Shown here in pieces: positions 35,600 through 46,737 of a DNA stretch of 64,000 nucleotides (position 1 is the first letter of the stretch; every line of letters starts with the position of its first letter). Both the position numbers and the translations under genes were made by a program. The stretch comes from Nymphaea colorata. Taxonomy: Eukaryota; Streptophyta; Magnoliopsida; Nymphaeales; Nymphaeaceae. Below the pieces are notes generated by a model. It worked only from the letters and a program-made list of their open reading frames with translations. It made no database searches and was not told the DNA's origin. Location of the stretch: contig NC_045138.2 of the NCBI RefSeq assembly GCF_008831285.2, forward strand, positions 18,509,934 through 18,573,933. The letters are read 5' to 3'.

Positions 35600-36850
35600 T
35601 AATGTGGTTCGGTCAGATATCGAATCTAATCTATAGGTTTCTCAGATTGAATTTCATGACATGTCAGATCCTTTGCCACCAGTAGTTGAAGAAAATGATG
35701 ATGCAAGGCCTACCATTTTGCGACAATCCATTATCGGTTCGCCTCAACCTGTAACTCCATTACAGCACACTATCATTACTCGCAGCATGACTGAGATATT
35801 AAAACCTAATCCAAAATATGTTAATCTTCATGATGTTGCAACATATGCTTCTATACCTAAGGAGACGCACAACACTAAGGAGGCGTTGAACCACTGAGGC
35901 TGGAGGCTTTTATGCAGGAAGAAATATCCACCTTATATGAAAAGCACACTTGGGATCTAGTATCACATCAACCACAAATGAATGTCATTGGATCAAGATG
36001 GGTATACAAGGTAAAACTGCAAATTGATGGAACTCTTGAGCGATTGAAAGCTCGCTTTGTTGCACGTGGATTCTCTTAACTTGAGGGAGTTGATTTTGTC
36101 GAGACTTTTTCTCCTGTTGAACAAATTACACTATTTTTTAGGCATTTAAGTTCATCCTACCCATGAAGGACTTTTTCTTCGCAAACAAACTATGCCAAGG
36201 ATTTGCTAGACCGAGCAAATATGTATAATTGCAAGCCTGTTGTTACACCGATGGTGGAAAAAATCCAAGAAGCTTCTTATGAATTTTATTTAGATCCAAC
36301 TCACTATAGAGGTTTGGTTTGTGCCTTACAATATTTGACCATAACAAGGCCCGAATTGTCCTTTAGTGTCAACTATGTGAGCCAACATATGCATAGTCTT
36401 GTGTTACAACGTTATGAAATGGTGAAGCATATCCTTCGATATATAAAAGTTACTCTTGATGTAAGTCTGAAAATCATGACTCAAAGTTCTCTAGATTTAT
36501 ATGCTTTTTGCCACGCTGATTGGGCTGGTTGCCATGAGACAAGAAGGTCTACTACAAGCTTTTGTACATTTCTTGACAATAATTGTATTACTTGGAGTAC
36601 CAAGAAACAAAGTACAGTCGTTAGATCAAGTGCGGAGGTGGAGTACAGAGCCATGGCATCCAGAAGGATCTTTGATCACAAAATTTGTTCCCTCAAAACA
36701 TCAACTTGCAGACATTTTTACAAAACCTTTAACAATGATTTAATTTCACGCCTTAAGGAGCAAACTAGGCCTCCTCAATCGACACAATTTGATGGGGAGT
36801 AAAGACAAAGCTAGTGAAGATTGTAATAAGATGAAGAAAGCAAACCGTCA
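35600..36850 (+). pseudogene. Ty1/copia pol fragment, copy 2 (wrecked)
   Basis: Same structure as the fragment at 13640: RT start, no YVDD palm, then late RT and RNase H. It shares the frameshift near 35896 and the TAA at 36077 with copy 1, so both lesions predate the duplication. The last part is better kept here: 36203-36802 is open and includes HADWAG and SSAEVEYRAM of RNase H, but about 50 bases after the latter are deleted. It is not functional. Confidence 0.85.
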
Positions 36851-37142
36851 TCTTGAGTTCTGCAAATTTGGGAAGAAGACAATAAGGATAGAAATTGAAT
36901 GCTACAATGACATAAAGAAGGAAGACGTTATAAAAACCAACAAAAATTAGGATGAATACATGTGATCAGAAAGCTACTATAAATCCTTATGTTATGAAAG
37001 GAAAGTTTAGATCGTGTACTCTGTGTTGTGGCTGAACAAAAATATTCTTTCCTTTTTCATGGACATAGATTCACTTTGAACGGGACCACATTATTTCTGG
37101 TGCCTCTTCTTTCCTTTTACTTTTCGTTTACATCCTACTGTG

Positions 37143-37261
37143 TATCAAGCAGGATGTCCACTTATAAGTCATGGGACGGAGACAAAGACCAAGGGAAGAT
37201 TTTTTTGGCTGAGCTCTTTGAGGAGAGCAAGTTGCGTGCACTGCTGGGTGCACACAACTAA
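37143..37261 (+). other. Possible small exon or gene fragment, copy 2
   Basis: Counterpart of 15222-15345: an ATG after 'atcaagcag' and a short frame MSTYKSWDGDKD ... LRALLGAHN, stop at 37261. It is three bases shorter than copy 1, in frame. Family unknown. Confidence 0.3.
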
Positions 37262-37499
37262 TATACAACAAAAGAAAAAATTGGATATTTTGGTAATTAT
37301 TAAAAAAGGAGTATTTTTTTATTTTTTATTTTTTCGGTTTCCCTTTTTATCCTACAAAAAGTTTTCATTTTATATTAAGCAGGAGTATTGTTATCATTAA
37401 CCATAATGGTGCCCTAAAATTTCATACAATAGTATGGCATATTTTTTTAAGACTTAGCTCACACCAGCCATACTGTAGATGAAATAAATTAAGCCGTGG

Positions 37500-38170
37500 A
37501 ATTCAGGATTCCCATCGCACATAGTTTTCTGGAAAATGCGGCACTTGATTAAATTTAAACCACTAGCTAGCCTTTTCTCTTCTATGCCTCAAAAGATCGA
37601 GTTATATATATATGTGTGTGATTTGCTTGGGATAGGGTTCAGTGAAACACGGAAAGTGACTGTCCTAGTCTCTGGGTTTTGGTATCATTTGCTCAAAGTC
37701 TTCTTTGATTTGAACCTTGTTGCCTGTTTGGCAAGGTAGGGCATGATTTCCTCTTCTTAGGAAAGGGACACAATCTCTACACACAAAGCCTTGATTTCTT
37801 GGGACTTGGATAACATTTGCTGTTTATATTTGAGTTATATACAGGTAAAAATTTCCTTCAAAACATATCGTTAGAAATATAAATATTGGTAGATTGGAGG
37901 TAATAAATATACTTGGAGTAGAGGACAAAAGGAGGGAAATCTCAAATTGATATCCAACCCTTATGCAGAACGTAGTGGAATTCAAGATTCCCATTACACA
38001 TTGTTTTCTGGAAAATGTGACATTTGACTGAATTTAAACCATTAGCTACTTTTCTTTTCTAATTTAAGCCCAAAAAGATGGAGCTATTGACAAGGACAGT
38101 GCATGAGTGTCCTGGTCTCTGGCTTTTGGCGCCACTTGCTCCAAGTCTTGTTTGATTTGAACCCAGCATT
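37500..38170 (+). repeat. Dispersed repeat D, copies 4 and 5
   Basis: This is collinear with 15590-16295 in the duplicated block. It is non-coding. Confidence 0.65.
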
Positions 38171-38182
38171 CACTTTCAGCTA

Positions 38183-38674
38183 TGGATGCTTCAGTGGTTG
38201 ATGCGGGTTCCTCCTTCGATCAAAACTCACCATCTCCTGTTATTAAAAGACAGAGGTTCCCAAAGAAAGCCTTCAAAGGCGGTGGAACCCCTCAGAACAG
38301 AAAATGACTACCCATCACACCAACTCTTAAACGAGTTCGATGGTAAACGAAGAAAAGAACAATCAATAGTTCTCTCTCAATGGGACTACAATCCCTTCAA
38401 ATGGGCACCTGTCGCTCCTCAGCCTTTCACTTTTCTGGCTCTTATGAGCCGGTGTATTTGCTCATTCAACAGGATTTGTCCCTCTCACAAAGGCGAAAAA
38501 CAATTACGTATTACATATGCAGCGGCATTGGAAGAACCACTAACAAGTGAAGAAAAAATAAAAGCGGTTGAATGTGGTCCGATAAGACATGAAGATTTTA
38601 TAAAGCTTTGTCAATCTTGTCTATGTAAGTGGAGAGCACAGCATCCAGATGGGATTAAGGTGGGTCCAGGTTGA
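38183..38674 (+). pseudogene. Unidentified gene fragment, copy 2
   Basis: An ATG at 38182-38184 opens MDASVVDAGSSFDQNSPSPV and stops after 43 codons. The next frame (38186-38674) is open and carries DYPSHQLLNEFDGKRRKEQS, YAAALEEPLTSEEKIKAVEC and HEDFIKLCQSCLCKWRAQHP, ending at 38674. The amino-acid composition looks like a real protein with one frameshift. I do not recognise the family. The 5' part is repeated once more at 43579-43645. Confidence 0.4.
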
Positions 38675-38795
38675 TCGAGATCCAAACATGGCATTGTCAT
38701 GTTGGATCTGAGTTGGTGGTGAGATGAGAAGCGTTGAGAGGTTCATGTGTGTCTGTGGGTTATAAAATCTACCAATATTTCAGAAAATAAGAAGC

Positions 38796-39340
38796 CCAAG
38801 ATATATTGAAGCAACTGTCCTGCTGTAAATATTTGAATTTAGCATACACGCTTGGGGAGCGGCGAGTCGACAGGCGGGGGAGTCTGTGAAACCCAAACTT
38901 GGTGGGAAGATGGGAGAGATCTGCCGGGAAAGGAAGACCTGGGGATGGATGTGATAGGGTGAAAAGGAGATGGCATATCAAGAAAATGAAAAGCTACTCT
39001 GGTAATCTTGGCATGCTTAACTTTTATGGTGGATGCTCTGGGGCGCCGTTGCTTCTTAAGAAAGCTTCTCTCTATATTCAAATGGAGCCTTCGTCATTTT
39101 ATAATGGTGATTCCACTCAGACAACAAGCATGGAGCACCTGTGTGACGTAAATTATCAGTTGAGTCGATGACTCGGTTTGAGGAAATCCATTACGGTAAG
39201 GAATTAGACCTCTTAACCCTTCCGGCACTTGTGAGTCGATTGACATTTCTTATATTAGTGTCTGATCTGAGTTCTTAATGGCATGTCAAAATTTTGGCGA
39301 TTATCCTATTTATGTTATACAGTTTTGTTGGATGTCGAAT
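38796..39340. other. Spacer; part shared with 55850-56010
   Basis: The block 'gcttctctctatattcaaatggagcc' to 'gtgtgacgtaaattatcag' (39064-39160) recurs at 55845-56020. 38839-39081 is open on the minus strand but resembles nothing I know. No gene is called. Confidence 0.4.
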
Positions 39341-39800
39341 GTAAATTGGATTTATTGACATGCCTATACAAAAGGCCTTAATATTTTTGGACTTGGGATA
39401 GCATTTGCTGTTCCTATTTGAGTCATATCCAGGTCTAAATTTCCCGCAAAACTTACCATTAGAAATATAAATGTTGATAGATTGGAGGTAAATAAACGCT
39501 GGAAGATGTGACACCTGAGTATATTTAAACCACTGGCTAGCTTGTTCTCTCTCTTCTAAGCCTAAAAAGATCGAGCTATATATGAGTTGCTTTGGATGGG
39601 GTTCAGAGCTGATGCTATGTAATAAGGAAAGTGATATTTCTAGCCAATGCAGATCTTGTTCTGTCCCATAGTGACAAGGAAAGTGACGGTCCCAGTCTCT
39701 TGGTTTTGGTATCATTTGCTCCAAGTCTTCTCTGATTTGAACCTTGTGGCTTGTTTGGCACGGTAGGGCATGATTTCCTTTTCTTAGGAAAGGGACGCAA
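39341..39800 (+). repeat. Dispersed repeat D, copy 6
   Basis: It contains 'tttttggacttgggatagc', 'ccattagaaatataaatgttg', 'aaaaagatcgagctatatatg' and 'ggtagggcatgatttcctt'. It is non-coding. Confidence 0.6.
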
Positions 39801-40261
39801 TTTCATGGCCTTTTCTTAGGAATCGCCATCTTCATTCGTGACCACATAGCTTGCATTCCGATATCTTAAAGATAAATCTTCCTGGCATCAAATCTGTTTG
39901 CCCTGCTTCCAAACACTCCTTAAAAGAATTTTTAAGCCGATTACCTGGTGTTCTTCTAGTTCGGATACCAAGTTCATTTTTGAAAAAAAAAAAAAAAAAA
40001 ACACAAAAATACACACAAGGAATGGCATCTTCATTGGTGGCCACATTTTTATTAGAACGAAGGATTTTTCCACGGCACTTTTTGTCGCATTTTCCTTCTG
40101 AGATCGTGAAAAGCCATAACCAACAACAATAATATTTGTCATCAACCGGTCGTCGTATAAATATCATAGATACGCATGTTGGTCTCTCTTTTAATTTATC
40201 ATTAACGTTGCTTTCAACTCTTCATCTTTTTTTTTAATCCCTCTCTCTCTCTTCATCTGCA
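39801..40261. other. Spacer with fragments of the DUF247 5' leader
   Basis: 'gccatcttcattcgtgaccacat' (39827) and 'cacatttttattagaacgaaggattttt' (40042) are fragments of the sequence upstream of genes A and C. A poly(A) run is at 39984-40000. No gene is seen. Confidence 0.4.
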
Positions 40262-40445
40262 ACTGGGTGATTGTGCCGCTCCGGCTCACCAATCTCTCTC
40301 CACCGCACTTATTTTGTTTTACTGTACATTGTATTGTATATTTTGCCTTTTTGCTTTTGTTTTACGGCTGCTTTTGTATTGGGGGACTTCTTGTCCCCAA
40401 ATTTTGGTATAAATTCCCATTTTATCGGCTCTCTCTTTCTCTAAA
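40262..40445 (+). mobile_element. LINE 3' end, second copy
   Basis: 'gtacattgtattgtatattttg' through 'gacttcttgtccccaaatttt' and 'tcggctctctctttctc' matches the LINE 3' UTR at 26070-26200. The coding part is absent, so only the extreme 3' end was inserted or kept. Confidence 0.5.
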
Positions 40446-40559
40446 TAATTTTTAAGCTGATTACCTGGTGTCTTTCTTATTGAGAGACCAAGTTGTTTTA
40501 AGAATTGTGGTAGAGGGAAGGATATGGCGAGATTTTAGAAAATCTTGCAATATTGACGA

Positions 40560-41165
40560 GACACAAATTAAAAGGTAACAAGAAAATCTCGTGACATTCT
40601 AAAATTCTCAGCAAAAATGAATGTCACAATTCGTTTGTTACTTTTTTAATGTTTTTTCTATTTTTATTGGCTTTTCTAATTTCTAGGTTTTTTTAACTTG
40701 TCAAGATATTTGTTGAAATTTAGTAAAATGCTCGAGAAAAAACTTGCTGATATTTTCCTGAGAACGATACTTGTGACAATACTTTAAAAATTCTAGACCA
40801 TTTAAATCAGAAAATGACACTCTAACCTTATCTATCTCCCTCTCTCTCGGTGCTACATTTCAAAAGTCATGTCTCTCCAAAATAAATTAGGAAGGAGCAA
40901 AAAAAATCGGGTGGTATACAATTGGAAGATCTCATGGTGTGCCCACATTAGTGGGTCCCTAAAATTAATGCAAAGAAAAGTCTCCATGCATTTAACCAGC
41001 AAGTTCATGCATGCACAGACTGTCCACCAAGAACGTCAAGCAAGCCCAAATTATCTCAGTCACTTTCTCGGGCTCCAGCGGTCCTTTGGATCGACAGCGG
41101 TTGACAAGAGTTTAGACGATGAATATCTGTGTCAAAAAATCACTACAGATCTGGTGGATATGCAA
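40560..41165 (+). repeat. 5' flank module, orphan copy
   Basis: This matches 17800-18230 and 63370-64000, with 'ggtggtatacaattggaagatctca', 'ctgtccaccaagaacgtcaagcaagcc' and 'ccagcggtcctttggat'. No DUF247 exon follows; the homology ends near 41165. Confidence 0.6.
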
Positions 41166-41735
41166 GAGAAAATCGCCTTCTCCTTTTAGGTGGGCATTCT
41201 CGGATATCCTCGATCGGGTGCTGGCTTGGTGATCATGAAGTGGATGTGATTGGATCTGGATTAAGAATTTGGATTCAGATATTGATAAATATTTGATCAG
41301 TTCAGATTTAGTTTTGAATAAATATTATATATCAAATGCCCTTGCGTTGTCAAAGTTGGTTGGATTTGGTTTAAAGTTGAATTCGAATAGTAGATTTGGA
41401 TCAGATTCAGATATGGATATGATTTTTCTTCATTACCATTTGAATATGGACATCCAAAAAAGCATATATAGTTAAGAGCGCCCTCGATTAGAATATGGTC
41501 CATTAACATCCCTAACTTCCAGCACTTATTTTCATAAATTTCCTCATAAGCTTGTCTGTGAATATCACGAAATGACATTTCTTGTTAGGAAATGCTCAAT
41601 AACTTAATCACAATGTTAGGTCCCACTTAACTTATAATTGAGGGAATTAACAACAAACACCTTCCCTTACAAGTGGTCTTCTGATGGAACAGAATGATAT
41701 TGGCAGTGAGAGTCCTGAACTCAAAGCAACAGAAG
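41166..41735. other. Spacer, no gene recognised
   Basis: AT-rich, with 'gattcagat' words. Open frames at 41269-41578 are short and have no known domain. 41728-41735 is the left target duplication of the next element. Confidence 0.4.
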
Positions 41736-42441
41736 TAGGGCTGCACAACGAGTCAAGCCAACTCGGGCTCGACTCGTTTATAAACGAGTCGAGTTCGAGC
41801 TGAAAGTTAAGCTCGAGTAAATAAACGAGTCGAGTTCGAGTTGGAAGAACTCGACTCGATTAAACTCGACTCGACTTGATTTTAATTTTTTTTTTAGTTT
41901 TTTTCGTTTTTATTTTCATTTCGTTTTTTTTCCCTCTCATTTTTCTTTCCTCCCTTTTTCCTTTTTTGTTTCCATTTCGTTTTCTTTCCCACTCATTTTT
42001 CTTCCCTCCCTTTTTTCTTTTTTCTCTACATTTTATCTTCTCCCCACGCACACCTTTCATTTTTCTTTCCTCCATTTTTTTTTTCTCACCTTTTCTCTTC
42101 ACGCACACTTTTTTTCTGGCATTTAATGTCAATGTCTCCCTTTTTCTCCTCCACGCTGATTTCTCTATTCAGATCTCTCTTCTCCAGTACCATTAATGCA
42201 ATGCCATTATCTGGTGTTGTAAAAAAACGAGCCGCATTTATGGCAGGTGTTGGAGGAACACCGTGAAGGACAAGAGTCGCTCTAGTCGAGCTCGAGCTTC
42301 AAAACAATTTCTCGAGTGGAGCTCGAGTTAAAGTAATGAAACTCGTATCGAGCTCGAGTCTAGCTCGAGCTGGTTAAATATGAGTCGAGCCGAGCTCGAG
42401 CTGGCTGAATTCGAGCTCGACTCGGCTCGTGTGCAGCCCTG
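41736..42441. mobile_element. hAT-like non-autonomous element, 706 bp
   Basis: It is flanked by an exact 8-base duplication 'aacagaag' (41728-41735 and 42442-42449). Ends are 'tagggctgcac' and 'gtgcagccctg', inverted repeats of 10 bases with one mismatch at the tip. Both subterminal zones (41755-41880 and 42275-42430) are packed with CTCGA/TCGAG and GAGCTCGAG words in both orientations, as expected of transposase-binding repeats. The middle (41880-42185) is almost pure pyrimidine on the + strand. No transposase is present. Confidence 0.88.
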
Positions 42442-43179
42442 AACAGAAGCCCTTATCGTAAACTTTAAAGGATATATGTAAAAAAATGAAATTTAATGAA
42501 GCTTTTATATGTAAATAGTAAATTTTGCAAGGCTGGTGCGGGCAACTACAATGCAGCTCTGCCATTAATAAAAAGAGAACAAAGAACTGATTAATGAAGA
42601 TTTGATGAAGTTGCCAATCAACAGGCCGCTGAAACATTATGCCTTCCGAATCTTGTTTTTAAGGCAGTGCCAGCAAACTCAGTTTTTGGGACGTCGGACT
42701 ATGGTGAGCAGTTACTGGAGCCGAACCACTTAGCCTTTCTCAATAGTTTAATTCATTGTCACTGATATCTAGAGATTTTTGAAAATCTTATGATATTTAG
42801 CCAAAAATGATATTGCCAAATTTTAAAAATATCAGAAAAGATGAATATCTCGTGATTTTCTCACGATTTTTTCAGTGGCTCAACATTGAGTATCGAGTCC
42901 TACAGTACCACCTCCGAATTATATGAACACTTTTTGTGGGAAAACTTCATTTCGAGCCATTTGGATCTACTCCTTCATGTCGAGGGATGTCAATATGTCC
43001 ATTTTGCATAGGACGTCGGAGCAAAATGTTTGCCCAAATCAAGATAATTTAATATATAACCACATATAGCCAACTAAAGCTAATTTATAAATGGATTGAT
43101 TTATAACCACATATAGCAAAATGTTTGCCCAAATCAAGTTAATTTAATATAAAACCACAAAAAATAAGTTAATTTACAC
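42442..43179. other. Spacer, no gene recognised
   Basis: It holds a short direct repeat ('gcaaaatgtttgcccaaatcaag' at 43022 and 43109) and AT-rich sequence. No gene is seen. Confidence 0.4.
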
Positions 43180-43645
43180 ACAATAGCTTGATTTCTTAGG
43201 ACTTGGATAGCATTTGCTGTTTATGTTTGAGTTATATCCAGGTATAAATTTTCTAGAAAACGTACCGTTAGAAACATAAATGTTGGTAGATTGGATGTAA
43301 TAGATATACTTGGAGTAGAGGACAAAAGGAGGGAAATCTCAAATTGATATCCAACCCTTATGCAGAACGTAGTGGAATTCAGGATTCCCTTCTCACATGG
43401 TTTTCTGGAAAATGTGACACCTGACTGAAGTTAAACCATTAGCTAGCTTTTCTTTTCTAATTTAAGACCAAAAAGATGGAGCTATTGACAAGGACAGTGC
43501 ATGAGTGTCCTGGTCTCTTGCTTTTGGCGTCATTTGCTCCAAGTCTTGTTTGATTTGAACCCAGCATTCACTTTCAGCTATGGATGCTTCAGTGGTTGAT
43601 GCGGGTTCCTCCTTCGATCAAAACTCACCATCTCCTGTTATTTAA
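43180..43645 (+). repeat. Dispersed repeat D, copy 7, with 5' end of the gene fragment
   Basis: 43185-43570 is a D unit like 37790-38170. At 43579 the ATG and first ~22 codons of the unidentified fragment (MDASVVDAGSSFDQN) follow, then homology stops at about 43645. The D repeat and the fragment therefore moved together at least twice. Confidence 0.6.
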
Positions 43646-43929
43646 CAAAGATGTCCAATGACAATGAAGATTTCTGGACAGGGAGTCTTCTTCACATAAT
43701 ACTGGACAGGGAGTCTTCTTCCCCCCTATAAATCCTCTCATTCCTTTGATTCCATATCATCATTGGAAAAGACAAACACCAGCAATTCTTCACCAACCAG
43801 AGATAAACCTCTTTCCCCTCCACCAAGAAAACAGGTTATGAAGAGATGAACAAGGGGGGCAACTTTACATTAAATCTTCTAGCAATAGATTTTTCTCAAG
43901 GAAGACGAAAAAAGGCACTCAACAAATAG
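43646..43929. other. Spacer with short direct repeat and TATA-like site
   Basis: 'ctggacagggagtcttcttc' is repeated 28 bases apart (43675 and 43703), followed by 'ccctataaatcctctc' (43725). It resembles a core promoter, but no gene follows. Confidence 0.3.
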
Positions 43930-44850
43930 GTATTGCGAGAATTTTGAAAAATCTTGCAATAGTTACGAAAAAACAAATAAAACAAAAATATTGAAGAAAA
44001 CTCACGAGATTTTGAAAATCTCAACAAGCATGAATATCTCACTATTTTTAGTGATTTTTTCCCTTTTTATTCGTTTTTCCATTTATTTTATTTTTTCTAA
44101 TTTTTAGGTTTTTTTTAATTGCCAAGTTTTTTTCCAAAATTTTCCTAATAAAATCAAGTTCACCCGAGAAAAACCTTACCGATATTTTCCTGACAATAAT
44201 ATTTGTGGCAATGTTTCTTTAAAAATTCTAGGCCATTTTAATGAGAAAATCTCACTACTAACTTGATTGATCTCCCTCTCTCTAGGTGCTAGAGTTTAAA
44301 AGCCATGTCTCCCCAATAAGTTAGAAGCTTCAAAAGAACAAGAAAATTTAGGTGATATACGATTGAAAGGTCAGGGTCTATACAATAATGGTGTGCCCAC
44401 ATCAGTGGGTCCCTAAAATTAATGCAAAGAAAAATCTCCGATTGCAACTTAACGTCAAGCAAGCCCACCTTATCTCAGTCGCTTTCTCGGATCCCAGCGG
44501 TCTTTTGGATCTACAGCTGTTGATTAGAGCTTACTTGTTTGGAAGATGAATATATATGTCAAAAGCAACTACAGATCTAGTCATGTTCTGACGCAAGAAA
44601 GAAGCCACGATGGATTGGATGGTCTCTTGATCCAGGTTTGGATTTGCATCTTGTAGTAAAACTTCATATTCAGGTTTGAAGCAAAGAGGAAGCAGCTAGT
44701 ACTGCGATCTGTTTGCTACCCCATAGGATTTTAATGTACACGTTATTGAACCGAAATAATGGATAACTGGATATGAACGACTTGGCTTAAGTAACTTTCC
44801 ATTTATCAGACGAGAAGGGCTATGCTGCCACTGCAAAGGCAAGCTTAATT
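43930..44850 (+). repeat. 5' flank module, upstream of gene B
   Basis: This matches 17800-18480 in order, including 'atacaataatggtgtgcccacat', 'tctagtcatgttctga', 'gatccaggtttggatttgcatcttgtagt' and 'gatatgaacgacttggctta'. About 900 bases separate it from the start of gene B. Confidence 0.6.
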
Positions 44851-44929
44851 TGTTAGTTTTCATTAAGTCATCGGATACCTAACAAGAAAAAAACCAATCC
44901 TGATATACGAATACAAAGTCCTAAAAACT

Positions 44930-45125
44930 TTGGATGACCTTGGATGTTTATATTGCTGTTATATCCAGGAGCGAATTTCCTACAAAACGTACCGTTAGAA
45001 ATATAAATATTGGTAGATTGGAGGCAATAAATAGACTTGGAGTGGAGGACAAAAGGAGGGAAATCTCAAAATGATATTCAAACCTTAACTACAGCCAAAA
45101 TGCAGAACGTAGTGGAATTCAAGCT
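44930..45125 (+). repeat. Dispersed repeat D, copy 8 (partial)
   Basis: 'accgttagaaatataaatattggtagattggag' to 'cagaacgtagtggaattcaa' matches the other D copies. It is non-coding. Confidence 0.6.
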
Positions 45126-45636
45126 ATGCTGTCGATGAAGAGAGAGAGAGAGAAAGTTCTTCATGTGCATCATTATATTAGTAAGTCGTATAGCATCACT
45201 CGTGTTTTGCCTCTAGGCTTCTCCATAGCCCCAACACAAGGAATATATCAGAAACACAAGTACTATGGGGATTTTGTAGTAATTTTTTGAAAAGGTACAT
45301 CTTTTATAGACTATTTACTTTTTTCATTTTAATTTTTGTCTTTTATTATTTTTTTTTATTGTAAACAGGTGTTTCGGACACAAGTATGGCACCTATAACC
45401 AGGTTTACTAGAGAACGAAGTCCAAATTAAGTCAATTTATATACTGGTTTCATAGCCGACTCTATCAATCACTTTAGTATTAATGGCTATTTTGTAATGG
45501 TTATGTCCAAAGTTTAAATTATTTATACAACGAACTTAATGGTATAAAACAGCTAGGACTACCTTGCAATGTGGTCCATTGTTAATTAAAAGCAGTAATC
45601 GTTGTGCAAAAGCGAAGAGTGCATGTATATCCCACA

Positions 45637-45644
45637 TATATAAA
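45637..45644 (+). promoter_or_regulatory. TATA box of gene B
   Basis: 'tatataaa' in the context cacatatataaaaaccc is a consensus plant TATA box. It lies 128 bases before the chosen ATG at 45772, leaving room for a 5' UTR of about 100 bases. It lies inside the open frame that begins at 45604, which argues against that upstream Met as the start. Confidence 0.6.
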
Positions 45645-45771
45645 AACCCTTGGCATATCTCTACAAGATGCACTGCTTGCCATTCCTTTCCAGTGTGAGA
45701 GGAGGGAAGCCATTACAGGTGGCATTTATTGGTCTTGCGTAACTCCTCCTTCCTTCCATCCTCCTCATAAG

Positions 45772-46693
45772 ATGATGGAGCTGCAGGAGGAGAACACAAC
45801 AATCCAAATACAAGAAGATGCCGCACCCATCAGCGACTGGGTAGCAGACATCACGAATGATTACGACGACTACGTTTCTTTAGGAACTAGAGGTGGTGGG
45901 CAGTCGGTCAAGTGCATTTTCAAATGGCCGCATGATCTTGTGCAACTTCTGGGGAAAGGCATCGATCATGAACCTAAGCTGGTAGCCATTGGGCCTTACC
46001 ACCACGGCCGAAGGGACCTGCAGCCTATGGAGGATCACAAGAAGAAAGCGCTTTTTAGAGTGCTCAGCTTGAGCCCCGGAGTTAAAGTATCTAGCTTCGT
46101 GGAAGCCCTCAAACAACGGGAGCAGGAGCTCCGCGATCAGTATGACGAGTTGGACACAAGAAACTGGCCATCGGATTCTTTCATAAAGATGATGCTTCTC
46201 GATGGCTGCTTCCTGCTTGACATGCTTTTTCCATTGGACGCATTTGTGGAACCGCCCTTGGACCAGTCCATCAACAATCAGCTGTTTGACACCTATCGCG
46301 AGAATGTGCTCGTTCGGGATGTATTTTACTTGCTGGAGAATCAAATTCCCGGCCTCGTCTTGGATGTGTTGGTTAAGGTAGGAAACTGCAAATATTTCCC
46401 AGACCCATCCAAGGGGCCGCTGCTTCATGAGGCTTTACACCTTCTAGACTATGTGAGGAGGAGGTTTATGTTGGATCCTAAGGCATTTATTGACGGCGAG
46501 TCATGTGACAGCCCCTCAAATGTTCCAGGTAATTAAATCTTGATCTACACTTCACCAGCCCTTATTAAATCATGTGTGACACTCTCGAGCATAAATCTCT
46601 GTCGCAAGTTGTTCTTGTTTTAGTCAGTGGCGCAGCTAGAAAAATTAGCTGGAGTGGTACCTATTTAGAAACATAAACATTTGTATCTGAAGG

Positions 46694-46737
<44 letters not shown>

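Larger units (their letters stand above)
30640..38795 (+). repeat. 8-kb direct segmental duplication, copy 2
   Basis: This is collinear with 8797-16860, including the 3' end of the DUF247 pseudogene, the AT-rich R0 repeat, the copia wreck and the unidentified gene fragment. Copy 2 is the more complete one at 32460-33130 and 34579-34800 and in the gene fragment at 38183. It lacks the extra block at 9356-10065. Confidence 0.85.

Noticed and set aside
41860-42196. Long open frames on both strands (one Lys/Arg-rich, one Phe/Ser-rich)
   Set aside because: They are a by-product of a polypyrimidine tract inside a hAT-like element; composition is low-complexity and no start or domain is credible.
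45604-45771. Upstream Met of gene B at 45604
   Set aside because: A consensus TATA box lies at 45637 inside that extension, and the added 56 residues have no counterpart in genes A and C.
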